Shown here one piece after another: positions 37,328-51,482 of a stretch of 64,000 nucleotides of DNA. The position numbers and the translations under genes were made by a program. Source of the stretch: Streptomyces chumphonensis (GTDB taxonomy: Bacteria > Actinomycetota > Actinomycetes > Streptomycetales > Streptomycetaceae); contig NZ_JACXYU010000001.1 in NCBI RefSeq assembly GCF_014779715.1, positions 372,001 to 436,000 of the forward strand. Reading direction: 5' to 3'. The notes under the pieces are model-generated. The model was not told where the DNA came from, made no database searches, and saw only the letters and a list, made by a program, of their open reading frames with translations. Each line of letters begins with the position of its first letter. Position 1 is the stretch's first letter.

Positions 37328-38713
37328 TCACTGCCTGCGCCAGGACAGGAAGGTGCTCCACCAGCTGCTCTTCGCGGGCTTCTCCGGCGGGGCGGCGGGT
37401 GCCGAGGCGGCCGTGGGGGCCACTCGAACACCGTCGCGCCAGACGGAGTTGGCGGGGCTGCCTTCCGGCCGGCTCGGCGCGAACCGGGCCGGCAGGCTCT
37501 GCAGGGCCCGGTGGAAGGCGCCCTGACGCCAGACCAGCAGGTCGGCGGGGACGGCGAGTTCGACGTCCGGGAGCCGGTTGAGCAGCTTCTCGATGGCCGT
37601 GACGGCGATGAGCTGCGCCGGGTCCTTGGCCGGGCAGGCGTGCGGGCCGGCGCCCCAGGCGAGGTGGGCCCGCTTGCTGAAGGTGTAGCGGGACGCGGAC
37701 AGGGCCGGGTCGGTGTTCGCCGCGGCGAAGCTGACCATGACGAGGTCGCCGGCCTGGAGCGGCACGCCGCCCAGGTCGACGTCCCGGGTCGGGTAGTGCG
37801 CCGCGTAGTTGGCCAGCGGCGGACTGTTCCACAGCACCTCGTTGATGGCGTCCTCGACGAGGAGTCCGGCGCCGTGGTGGCCGCCGGAGTACCGCTCGTC
37901 GGCGAGCAGCAGGCGCATCGCGTTGACGATGAGGTTCTGCGTCGGTGCGGTGCCGCCGCCCAGCAGGGTGACGAGCTGGTGCACCATCTCCTCGTCGGAG
38001 AGGCCGGCGTGGTGGCGCATGAGCCAGGAGGTGACGTCCTCGTCGGGCTGCCTGCGCTTGAGGGTGACCAGGCTCAGGAGGCTCTGCGTCAGCTCGGCGT
38101 TGGCCTCCTCCGCGTTGACGCCGTCGAACATGTCCGACATCGCCGAGACCAGGCGGTCGCCGATGTCGGCCGGGCAGCCGAACAGCTCGTTGAAGACGAG
38201 GAGCGAGACCAGCTTGGCGTACTCGGCGAGCAGGTCGGCGGTGCCGCGTTCGCAGAACTGGTTGACCAGGTAGGCGGAGACGTGCTCGACGTGCCGGCTC
38301 AACCGGTGGGTGTCCACCCGGGCGAGGCTGTCCGTCACCGCCTGGCGCAGCCTCATGTGCTCGGCGCCGTCGGAGAACAGGCAGTTCGGACGGTAGGCGA
38401 GCATGGGCAGGACGGGGCTGTTGGGAGGGACCTCGCCGTCGTTGAGGGCGCGCCAGCGGCGGGAGTCGCGGGCGAAGAGGTCCGTGTTCTGGAGCACCTT
38501 CAGCGCGGCGGCGTACTCGGTGACGAGCACGGCGTCCACACCCGGGGCCAGCTCGACGTCGGCCGCCGGGCCGTACTTGCGCAGGTGCTCGTAGAACGCC
38601 TGCGGGTCGGCGGCGAACTCCGGCCCGTGCAGCGGTATCCGCCCGCCGTCGCCGCCGCCGTCGTGTGCAGGGCACCCAGGAGGGGGGTTCTGGGCGTCTG
38701 AGTGGGGGTGCAT
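37328..38713 (-). CDS. Cytochrome P450, CYP157-like, with altered ExxR and heme motifs
   Basis: The 461-residue protein is P450-like throughout. The I-helix reads LLGGGTAPTQN. The normally invariant ExxR is EVLW (Glu292-Trp295), and the heme loop reads LAWGAGPHACPAKDP with Cys360 followed by Pro instead of Gly. Loss of ExxR is the known hallmark of CYP157. A 50-residue Pro/Ala tail ends in basic WRRQ. It begins 11 bp after cvnD, so it is the fifth gene of the conservon. Catalytic competence is uncertain. Confidence 0.9.
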   Translation of the reverse strand: MHPHSDAQNPPPGCPAHDGGGDGGRIPLHGPEFAADPQAFYEHLRKYGPAADVELAPGVDAVLVTEYAAALKVLQNTDLFARDSRRWRALNDGEVPPNSPVLPMLAYRPNCLFSDGAEHMRLRQAVTDSLARVDTHRLSRHVEHVSAYLVNQFCERGTADLLAEYAKLVSLLVFNELFGCPADIGDRLVSAMSDMFDGVNAEEANAELTQSLLSLVTLKRRQPDEDVTSWLMRHHAGLSDEEMVHQLVTLLGGGTAPTQNLIVNAMRLLLADERYSGGHHGAGLLVEDAINEVLWNSPPLANYAAHYPTRDVDLGGVPLQAGDLVMVSFAAANTDPALSASRYTFSKRAHLAWGAGPHACPAKDPAQLIAVTAIEKLLNRLPDVELAVPADLLVWRQGAFHRALQSLPARFAPSRPEGSPANSVWRDGVRVAPTAASAPAAPPEKPAKSSWWSTFLSWRRQ

Positions 38714-38724
38714 GGGGGGGGCTC

Positions 38725-39315
38725 CTAGCTGATGCGGGTCTGCAGGTAGCGGATGAGAACCATCAGCGAGTGCGCCGACGACTTCGGGTCCCGCGCGTCA
38801 CAGGTGACGACGGGGGTCTCCGGAAGCAGGTCGAGCGCCTCGCGCAGTTCCTCGTCGGGGCGGTCCGGCGTGCCGTCGAAGCGGTTGACGGCGATCGCGT
38901 AGGGCAGCCCGTACTGCTCGACGAGGTCCATGACGGGGAAGGACTCCTCCAGTCGCTCGGGGTCCACCAGGATCAGTGCTCCCAGCGCTCCCCGGCTCAT
39001 GTCCTCCCACACCTGGACGAACCGCTGCTGACCGGGGGTACCGAACAGGTACAGGACGAGCCGGTCGTTGATCGTGAGACGGCCGAAGTCCATCGCGACC
39101 GTGGTGGTGGTCTTGCCCCGGACGTCGCCCAGGTCGTCGACTCCGGCCGCCGCCTGCGTCATCGTCTCCTCGGTGCGCAGCGGAGGAATCTCGGACATCG
39201 TTCCGATGAAGGTGGTCTTGCCCACCGCGAAGTGCCCGACGACGAGGATCTTCGCCGCCGTCTGCACCGCCGAGCGCACATAGGCGCCGTCATCCAAAAC
39301 GGGCCTGGAGTCCAT
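38725..39315 (-). CDS. cvnD: Conservon GTPase CvnD
   Basis: The 196-residue small GTPase has G1 GHFAVGKTT (Lys33), G3 FGTPGQQRF and G4 NRFD. Such MglA/Ras-like GTPases are the fourth member of conservons. ATG 39315 is chosen because AGGAGGT lies directly upstream; a start 33 nt earlier would bury it. The gene overlaps cvnC by 26 bp. It probably acts in a membrane-linked G-protein-like complex with CvnA-C. Confidence 0.95.
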   Translation of the reverse strand: MDSRPVLDDGAYVRSAVQTAAKILVVGHFAVGKTTFIGTMSEIPPLRTEETMTQAAAGVDDLGDVRGKTTTTVAMDFGRLTINDRLVLYLFGTPGQQRFVQVWEDMSRGALGALILVDPERLEESFPVMDLVEQYGLPYAIAVNRFDGTPDRPDEELREALDLLPETPVVTCDARDPKSSAHSLMVLIRYLQTRIS

Positions 39316-39667
39316 CCAGTACCTCCTGAAGCAGCTGTCTGTCGACAAGCGTGGCGCGGGGCGCCGGAGCGCGGGTGACGAGGTATCCGCCGTCGGCGAG
39401 GTCGGAAAGCAGGATCTTCACGACGCCGACCGGCAGCCGCATGTGACCCGCGATCTCGGCGACGGAAAGGTAGCCTCCCCCGCACAACTCCAGCACCGCC
39501 CGCTTCTCCGGGGAGAGCCGGGCCATGCGCTGTTCGTGATCGGCGGAAGCGGTGACCAGGGTGATCAGGCTGAAGCGGTCGTCCTCCGGAAGAACGCGGC
39601 CATCGGTGATCACATACGGTCGGACTAATTCCGCCGCCTCCGGCTCCTGCTCGCCAGGGTCGATCAT
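39290..39667 (-). CDS. cvnC: Conservon DUF742 protein CvnC
   Basis: The 125-residue protein is a DUF742 member with a winged-helix-like core: LVRPYVITDGRV, LSPEKRAVLELCGGGYLSVAEIAGHMRLPVGVVKILLSDL. It overlaps cvnB by 4 bp and cvnD by 26 bp. Its role in the conservon is not defined; an adaptor between CvnA/B and the GTPase is inferred. Confidence 0.95.
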   Translation of the reverse strand: MIDPGEQEPEAAELVRPYVITDGRVLPEDDRFSLITLVTASADHEQRMARLSPEKRAVLELCGGGYLSVAEIAGHMRLPVGVVKILLSDLADGGYLVTRAPAPRATLVDRQLLQEVLDGLQARFG

Positions 39668-40065
39668 GAGAGCGGGCCGGTGTTCTCGCGCGGCGGCGTG
39701 GACATCGCCTTGCCGAGCTGTCCGACGAGCTGCTGCATCCGGAAGGTGATGTCGGCCATGTCGACGTCCGGGGCGGCCGACACGGCCAGGTAGGCCCCTT
39801 CACCGGCGGAGATGAGGAAGACCCAGCCGCCGTCGAACTCGACGAGCGTCTGACGCCACCGCAGGTGCGGGGTGCCGCAGAAGCTCGCCACCGTGCGGCT
39901 GAGGGACTGCATGCCGCTCATCGCCGCGGCGACGGTGTCCGCGTGGTCCTTGTCGACCTCGTTCGAGCGTGCCATCAGCAGGCCGTCGGCGGAGACCAGG
40001 ATGGCGTGACGGGCCCCGGGTACCTCCAGGGCGCTGTCAAGCATCCACGAGATGTCGTTGTTCAC
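39664..40065 (-). CDS. cvnB: Conservon roadblock/LC7 protein CvnB
   Basis: The 133-residue protein is a roadblock/LC7 domain: DISWMLDSALEVPGARHAILVSADGLLMARS, followed by LSRTVASFCG and GGWVFLISAGEGAYLAV. In bacteria this fold often pairs with MglA-like GTPases and regulates their nucleotide state, so CvnD is the natural partner. The gene overlaps cvnA and cvnC by 4 bp each. Confidence 0.95.
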   Translation of the reverse strand: MNNDISWMLDSALEVPGARHAILVSADGLLMARSNEVDKDHADTVAAAMSGMQSLSRTVASFCGTPHLRWRQTLVEFDGGWVFLISAGEGAYLAVSAAPDVDMADITFRMQQLVGQLGKAMSTPPRENTGPLS

Positions 40066-41243
40066 TGAACGCCATGCCCTTCGCTGTTCGCGTGGCTTGG
40101 ATTGCCTGGGTCGGCCGCGTCGGTGGTGGGGACCGCGCGACCGGATCGGGTACCGCGCTGGAAGGCGCCCATGATCGAGGCGGTCTCCTCCTGTGAGCGG
40201 TGGGGGGTGCCGCCGGTCTCACCGCCGGCCGGGTCCGGCACGATCGCCATGGCGCCGCGCCGACGGCGCTTGGGTAGTCCGCCGGTCGTGGTGGCGAGCG
40301 GGGCCGTCGGCTCCGGGCCGCCGGCGTGCGGGCCGGGCGCCGGTGCGGGTGCTGCTGCCACGGGCGGCTCCTTCGCTTCGGGCATGCTCGTGAGCAGGTC
40401 GTCCGGCAGGAGCACCACGGCCCGCACACCGCCGTAGGGCGAGGTGGAGTCGACGGAGACGTTGAAGCCGTACTGGGCGGCGAGCACGCCGATCACGGCG
40501 AAGCCGAACTGCGGCGGATTGCCCAGACCGGCCACGCCGGAGGACCGCTGGCCGGAGAGGAGCCCGGTGGCGCGTTCCTTCTCCTCCTCGTTCATGCCGA
40601 CGCCCGCGTCGTCGATGATGATGCAGACGCCCTTCGGCACGGACCGGATGTTGATCTCGATCATCGTCTCCGGCGCCGAGTAGCTGGTCGCGTTGTCCAG
40701 CAACTCGGCCAGCGCGACCGCTATCGGCTCCACGGCACGGCTGACGATGGCGAAGCCCGTCTGCGAGCGGATCTCCACACGCTTGAAGTGACGGATACGG
40801 CCCTTCGCGCTGCGCACGACGTCGTAGACGGACGCGACGGCCCGCTGCCGGCCCAGCCAGCCGTCGCAGAGAACGGCGATGGACTGCGCTCGCCGTCCGA
40901 ACTGTGAATTCATGTGGTCGATTTCCATCAGGTCCTGGAGAATCGCCGACTCCCCGTATTTGCCCTGAAGTTTGGAAATGACCAACTGCTGCTCGCCCGC
41001 GAGGCCCTGAAGCGTTCGCATGGCGGCCTTGAGTGCGCTTTTCGTTTCTTCTTCCGCCCGGAGTTTGGCGTCCTCGACCGACGCCGAGTACTGGTGCTCC
41101 AATCCGGCGTAGTGCGCCCTGAGCTCGCTCTGTTCCTTCCGCAGTCTCTTGGCGGTCCTCCTGCCTCGCACGATGGCTGTCACGGCGAGGGGAGCGCCGA
41201 CGGCGAGGCCCCAGACTGCGGGGTCCTGGATGTATTGCGTCAT
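40062..41243 (-). CDS. cvnA: Conservon sensor-like histidine kinase CvnA, short form
   Basis: From ATG 41243 the product has 393 residues. One membrane helix (about residues 9-25) is followed by a coiled coil (about 33-100). The kinase part has the dimerisation-phosphoacceptor-like MEIDHMNSQFGRRAQ (His110), N-box ELLDNATSYS, G-box DDAGVGM and GVAGLGNPPQFGFAVIGVLA. The last 90 residues are Pro/Gly/Ala-rich and basic. No extracellular sensor domain is present, unlike long CvnA types. It heads a cvnA-B-C-D-P450-P450 operon with 4-bp overlaps. Confidence 0.93.
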   Translation of the reverse strand: MTQYIQDPAVWGLAVGAPLAVTAIVRGRRTAKRLRKEQSELRAHYAGLEHQYSASVEDAKLRAEEETKSALKAAMRTLQGLAGEQQLVISKLQGKYGESAILQDLMEIDHMNSQFGRRAQSIAVLCDGWLGRQRAVASVYDVVRSAKGRIRHFKRVEIRSQTGFAIVSRAVEPIAVALAELLDNATSYSAPETMIEINIRSVPKGVCIIIDDAGVGMNEEEKERATGLLSGQRSSGVAGLGNPPQFGFAVIGVLAAQYGFNVSVDSTSPYGGVRAVVLLPDDLLTSMPEAKEPPVAAAPAPAPGPHAGGPEPTAPLATTTGGLPKRRRRGAMAIVPDPAGGETGGTPHRSQEETASIMGAFQRGTRSGRAVPTTDAADPGNPSHANSEGHGVQ

Positions 41244-41627
41244 AAGACTCTCTTCAAGCGACTGGACCGCCAGGCACTGGACGCTTGAGCAGGATCGGCG
41301 CACCGAATCCAGCGCCCGGACGGCGCCCCCTGGCCTGGAGGCATTCACTCGTCTCGCCGACGCGGCGCGCGGGGGGCGGTTGGCTTCCGGGGCCCCCTCG
41401 GGCAGGTCGACAAAGTTCGGTGATCGTATCACCCGACGGGGGGTCGGGTTGTCACAACTACGAGTCCTACACGTGTGGTTGACGGGCCGTCCGCAATGCT
41501 GGCATTTCCCCCACGCGCAGCCGTGGTCCGACACCCCCGGAGCGGATCGAGTTCACCCACCGTTTCCCGGGACTCGACGTCCGTATCCCGCGAGCGCCGC
41601 GCCCCGGACGGCGCGCAGACTCGGCGC
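41244..41627 (-). promoter_or_regulatory. 384-bp region upstream of cvnA
   Basis: It serves cvnA (minus) and the divergent DUF1203 gene (plus). On the minus strand TACGAT lies inside the palindrome GGTGATCGTATCACC (41419-41433), next to a short CCCGAC/GTCGGG hairpin. This looks like an operator over a -10. Nothing else is recognised. Confidence 0.45.
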
Positions 41628-42128
41628 ATGACGCATTACACCGCACTGCCCATACCGGACGCGACGCTGACCGCGCTGCGCGAGCGGGACGACGCGGGCC
41701 ACCGCCCCCGGCCGGTCACCGCCGACGAGGGCGGCGAGCCGCTGCGCTGCTGCCTGCGCCGGGCGCGGCCGGGCGAGCGCGTCGTGCTGCTCACCTACGC
41801 CCCGCTGCGGCGGTGGGCCGCCCGCACCGGCGCCGAACCCGGCCCGTACGACGAGCAGGGTCCCGTCTTCGTCCACGCCGAGCCCTGTCCCGGGCCGGAC
41901 CCCGAGGCGGTCGGCTACCCGTTCAGCAGGCCCGGGGCGCTGCGGTGCCTGCGGCGGTACGACGCGGCCGGGCGCATCGCCGGGGGGCGCCTGCTGACGC
42001 TGCCCGAGGAGCCCCTGCCCGCCCTGGAGGCCGCCTTCGCCGAGGCGTTCGCCCTGCCCGGCACGGCGCTGGTCCACGTCCGAGCCGTCGAGTACGGGTG
42101 CTTCCACTACGCCGTCCCCCGGCCGTGA
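41628..42128 (+). CDS. DUF1203 protein
   Basis: The 166-residue protein matches DUF1203: MTHYTALPIPDATLTALRERDD, RCCLRRARPGERVVLLTYAPL, GPVFVHAEPCPGPDP, FSRPGALRCLRRYDAAGRI and VRAVEYGCFHYAVPRP. It has no signal peptide or membrane helix. The function of the family is unknown. ATG 41628 is set by the conserved N-terminus; no Shine-Dalgarno is visible. It is divergent from cvnA and convergent with the PhoX-type gene. Confidence 0.85.
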   Translation: MTHYTALPIPDATLTALRERDDAGHRPRPVTADEGGEPLRCCLRRARPGERVVLLTYAPLRRWAARTGAEPGPYDEQGPVFVHAEPCPGPDPEAVGYPFSRPGALRCLRRYDAAGRIAGGRLLTLPEEPLPALEAAFAEAFALPGTALVHVRAVEYGCFHYAVPRP

Positions 42129-42198
42129 CGACGACCGGGGGACGGGCGGCGGGGTACGCGGGACGCCGAGCACGGCGCGCGGCCCGCGGCGGCGACGG

Positions 42199-43356
42199 TC
42201 AGCGGCGGAAGGGGCCGCGCACCTCGTAGGTGACGCCGTCCGTCCCGGCGACGAAACCCGAGGCGCCGCGCTGGGAGGAGAAGTAGAGCCGGGAGCCGTC
42301 CGGGGAGAAGGCCGGCCCGGTGATCTCGGACTCCTCGTGCCCGTCCACCCGCACCACCGGCGCCACGACACCGTCGGGGGTGATGATGTTGATCTCCATG
42401 TTGCCGCCGTCCTCGGCGACGTAGAGGTCCCCGCCCGCCGTGCCGGTGACGTTGTCGACGCCGTCCAGCGTGCCGCCGTCGGCACGTGCGTCGTAGACGG
42501 TGCCGAGCGTCTCGCGGCGGGCGTCGTAGGCCCAGACCCGGCCGTCGCCCTTGGTGGTGAAGTAGCAGACGCCGTCGTGGTAGTGGCAGCCCTCGCCGCC
42601 GTCGAAGTGGCGGGCCTCGGCGACCTGGTGCCGGGTCTGCGGGCCGAAGATCCGCGCGCCGGGATCGGGGACGCGGCGCCACTCGACGGCCTTGCCGTCC
42701 GGAGTGACGCACAGGACGTCCAGCCGCCCGGCCGACAGGTCCCCCCAGCGCTCGGGGGCGAAGCGGTAGAAGCAGCCGTCCTCCTCGTCCTCGGTGAGGT
42801 AGACGACCCGCCGCTCGGGGTCGCAGGCGGCCGCCTCGTGCTTGAAGCGTCCCATCGCCGGGCGGGCGACGGCCTCGCGGCGGCCGTAGGGGTCGGTCTC
42901 GAAGACCTTGCCGCGCCAGGTCTCCTCGCAGGACAGCCAGGTCTGCCAGGGGGTGGCGCCACCCGCGCAGTTGAGGGTCGTGCCCCACAGCGTGCGGTAG
43001 GCCCGGTCGACGGAGCCGTCGGCGCGGAACCGAATCGCCGAGACCCCGCCGATGAGGGGGAGTTCGGAGTTCGACACGTAGATCCACCCGTCCCCGTCGG
43101 GGAAGCAGGCCCCGCCGTCGGGCGCGCCGTGCCACAGGATGCCGCCGACGGGCCGCCCCGAACGGGCCACCACCCGGCTGGTGAAGCCCTGCGGCAGGGC
43201 GACACCGTTGCGGTCGGGCGGCAGCAGGGGGCCGTAGGGTCCGGCGCCCGGGACGGCCGCGGCGGACGCCGTCGCGGCGCCCTGCCACAGGGCGCCCGAC
43301 ACGGCGACGGCGCCCGCTCCGGCGGAGGCGGCACGGAGGAAGACACGACGCTGCAT
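42199..43356 (-). CDS. PhoX-type (DUF839) secreted protein with Tat signal
   Basis: The 385-residue protein starts with a twin-arginine signal (RRVFLRAASAGAGAVAVSG) ending near residue 33. The mature part follows the DUF839/PhoX beta-propeller pattern: DRNGVALPQGFTSRVVARSG, DGGWIYVSNSE-like DGWIYVSNSELP, GGATPWQTWLSCEETW, GRFKHEAAACDP, YLTEDEEDGCFYRF and DGVDNVTGTAGGDLYVAEDGGN. PhoX enzymes are calcium/iron phosphatases. A candidate PHO box precedes it. Some DUF839 members lack phosphatase activity, so the reaction is not certain. Confidence 0.87.
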   Translation of the reverse strand: MQRRVFLRAASAGAGAVAVSGALWQGAATASAAAVPGAGPYGPLLPPDRNGVALPQGFTSRVVARSGRPVGGILWHGAPDGGACFPDGDGWIYVSNSELPLIGGVSAIRFRADGSVDRAYRTLWGTTLNCAGGATPWQTWLSCEETWRGKVFETDPYGRREAVARPAMGRFKHEAAACDPERRVVYLTEDEEDGCFYRFAPERWGDLSAGRLDVLCVTPDGKAVEWRRVPDPGARIFGPQTRHQVAEARHFDGGEGCHYHDGVCYFTTKGDGRVWAYDARRETLGTVYDARADGGTLDGVDNVTGTAGGDLYVAEDGGNMEINIITPDGVVAPVVRVDGHEESEITGPAFSPDGSRLYFSSQRGASGFVAGTDGVTYEVRGPFRR

Positions 43357-43427
43357 AAGTTACTCCCCAGTCAGACCGATGCGGTGCCACCGTGCCGCAG
43401 GGATCTTGCTCCGTACAGGGGGGTTGC

Positions 43428-43445
43428 GGCGAAAGCCCGGTGAAC
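43428..43445 (-). promoter_or_regulatory. Candidate PHO box before the PhoX-type gene
   Basis: On the minus strand GTTCACC (43445-43439) is followed at exactly 11-nt spacing by TTTCGCC (43434-43428), 5 of 7 matching. Direct 11-nt repeats starting GTTCACC are the PhoP-binding units of Streptomyces. Confidence 0.6.
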
Positions 43446-43461
43446 GCCGTGCGACGACCGG

Positions 43462-49423
<5,962 letters not shown>

Positions 49424-49471
49424 GGCGTGCTCCCTTCCGTGATGGTGACGCGACGTCACGTTACCGGGTGC

Positions 49472-50182
49472 TCACGCGTCGTCGAGTCCGGTTTCGATGG
49501 CGTAGCGGACCAGCTCCACCCGGTTGTGGAGCTGGAGCTTGCCGAGGGTGTTCTGCACGTGGTTCTGCACGGTGCGGTGGCTGATCACCAGACGTTCGGC
49601 GATCTGCTTGTACGACAGGCCCTTGGCGACCAGCCGCAGCACCTCGGTCTCCCGCTCCGTGAGGTGCGGGGTCTCGGGGCCGTTCGCCTCCCGCGCGGTC
49701 GCGCCCGCGTTCCCCGCGCCGGCCTCCCCCGCCAGCCGCCGGTACTCGCCGAGGACCAGACCGGCCAGGCCGGGAGTGAAGACGGGGTCGCCGACGGCGG
49801 TGCGCCGGACCGCCTCGATCAGCTCCTCGGGGCCGGCGGACTTGACCAGGTACCCGGTCGCGCCGGACTTGACGGCCTCCAGCACGTCGGCGTGCTCGCC
49901 GCTCGCCGACAGCACGAGGACCCGCGGCGCCGAGCCCTCCCCCACCAGCCGCCGGCAGACCTCCACACCCGGCAGTCCGGGCAGGTTGAGGTCGAGCACG
50001 AGGACGTCGGGCCGTACCGCCTCGGCCCGGCGGACGGCCTGCGGGCCGTCCCCGGCGGTCGCGACGACGTCGAACCCGGCCGCCGCGAGGTCGCGGGCGA
50101 CGGCGTCGCGCCACATCGGATGGTCGTCGACGACCATCACCCGCACGGGTGCTGCGGCCGTCCCGCTCGGGGCGTCAGTCAT
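49472..50182 (-). CDS. NarL/FixJ-type response regulator
   Basis: The 236-residue protein has a receiver domain with Asp19/Asp20, phospho-acceptor Asp64 (LVLDLNLPGLPGVEV) and Lys114, a linker rich in Ala/Gly, and a C-terminal LuxR helix-turn-helix (LTERETEVLRLVAKGLSYKQIAERLVISHRTVQNHVQNTLGKL). It overlaps the kinase gene by 8 bp. The pair resembles the MacS/MacR type of Streptomyces. Target genes are unknown. Confidence 0.95.
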   Translation of the reverse strand: MTDAPSGTAAAPVRVMVVDDHPMWRDAVARDLAAAGFDVVATAGDGPQAVRRAEAVRPDVLVLDLNLPGLPGVEVCRRLVGEGSAPRVLVLSASGEHADVLEAVKSGATGYLVKSAGPEELIEAVRRTAVGDPVFTPGLAGLVLGEYRRLAGEAGAGNAGATAREANGPETPHLTERETEVLRLVAKGLSYKQIAERLVISHRTVQNHVQNTLGKLQLHNRVELVRYAIETGLDDA

Positions 50183-51464
50183 CTTTCGGCACCTTCAGCT
50201 CAACTTCCGTCCCCTGTCCGGGGATCGTGAGGACCTCCGCACTGCCGCCCAGCTCCCGCAGCCGTCCCCGGATCGAGAGTGACACACCCATCCGGCCCTC
50301 CGCCTCGGCCGCCGCCAGCCGTCCGGCGGGAATGCCGGGGCCGTCGTCGCGGACGGTCACGAGGACCGCGTCCGGCTCGTCCTCCAGCAGGACCCACGCC
50401 CGCGCCCCCGCCCCCGCGTGCCGCCGGACGTTGTCCAGGGCCGCGGCGACGGCTGCGGCGACGGCCCGCGCGGTCCGCGGGGGCAGCGGCACCGGGGCTC
50501 CCGGCTCGGCCAGGGTGACCCGGTGGCCCGCGAGCGGGGCGAGCAGCGACCGGAGGTCGACCGACCCGCCGTCCGGTGCCGGACCGGAGCGGGCCTGCGG
50601 GCTCCGCCGGGGCCCGGGTACCGACCCCGCGGACGGCTCGGCCGACCGGGGGCCCGGGCCACCGGAGACGAGGGAGCGCAGCGCCACCTCCTGCTCACCG
50701 GCCAGCCGGCCCAGCTCCGCCGCCTCACCGCCGAGTGCGGAGCCCCGGCGCTGCACCATGGCCAGGACCTGGAGCACGCCGTCGTGGATGTCCCGGGCCA
50801 GCCGCTCCCGTTCCCGGGTCGCCGCCTCGATGCGCAGCGCCTCGGCGAGTGTGCGCTCGGAGACGCGGGCCACCTCGACGACGTAGCCGATGCCGATGCT
50901 GGCGACGGTGACGAGCAGGATGTTGTGGACCGTGTCCCGCGACAGGTCCCCCCGCTCCACGACGTTGGCCGCGCCGATGATCAGGGAGGCCCCCGTCGCC
51001 CAGCGCCAGCCGCCCTTGATCGCGAACGCCAGCACCGCGCCCGCCACCCACACGGAGGGCAACGTCGGCCCCACGGCGTCCCGCGTGTCGGCCAGCGGCG
51101 TGATGAGGACGCCGGTCAGGGCGACGGCCAGGTCGGCGACGAGGAAGCGCGGCGTGCAGCGCTCGGCCGAGGAGACGTGGCCGAGGGTCGCCAGCGTCCA
51201 CAGCGCGAGCACGGCCAGGTAGACGGCGCCGGGCAGCGGGCGGGCGTAGGCGTCGCTGTTCCAGCTGAAGACGGCGATGGCGTAGGCGCTGGTCAGCACC
51301 CGGTACCCGGCGAGCGCCCGCCACAGCGGGGCCTCGACCGACATCCCGCCGGCGACGCGCGGGGACCACCACGGCCGCCCGCGCCCGCGCGCGGTCCGGG
51401 CGTCCGCCGCTCCCCCCGCTTCCGGGGGCGTGCGCCCCCCGCCCCGTGCTTCCGTACCCGTCAT
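50175..51464 (-). CDS. MacS-type sensor histidine kinase
   Basis: The 429-residue protein has a DUF5931-like membrane sensor of five or six helices (about residues 50-200; PLWRALAGYRVLTSAYAI). A HisKA_3 phosphoacceptor follows with His227 in LARDIHDGVLQVLAMVQRRG. The HATPase has ALDNVRRHAG and DDGPGIP. An Arg/Pro/Gly-rich insertion of about 45 residues separates the two kinase parts. Met41 is an alternative start. The ligand is unknown. It is translationally coupled to the response regulator. Confidence 0.93.
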   Translation of the reverse strand: MTGTEARGGGRTPPEAGGAADARTARGRGRPWWSPRVAGGMSVEAPLWRALAGYRVLTSAYAIAVFSWNSDAYARPLPGAVYLAVLALWTLATLGHVSSAERCTPRFLVADLAVALTGVLITPLADTRDAVGPTLPSVWVAGAVLAFAIKGGWRWATGASLIIGAANVVERGDLSRDTVHNILLVTVASIGIGYVVEVARVSERTLAEALRIEAATRERERLARDIHDGVLQVLAMVQRRGSALGGEAAELGRLAGEQEVALRSLVSGGPGPRSAEPSAGSVPGPRRSPQARSGPAPDGGSVDLRSLLAPLAGHRVTLAEPGAPVPLPPRTARAVAAAVAAALDNVRRHAGAGARAWVLLEDEPDAVLVTVRDDGPGIPAGRLAAAEAEGRMGVSLSIRGRLRELGGSAEVLTIPGQGTEVELKVPKDD

Positions 51465-51482
51465 CGGTCCCCCCGCGTGACG

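Noticed and set aside
35941..38713. P450 pair as part of an antibiotic biosynthetic cluster
   Set aside because: The overlapping cvnA-B-C-D genes show this is a conservon; no synthase or tailoring set is present.
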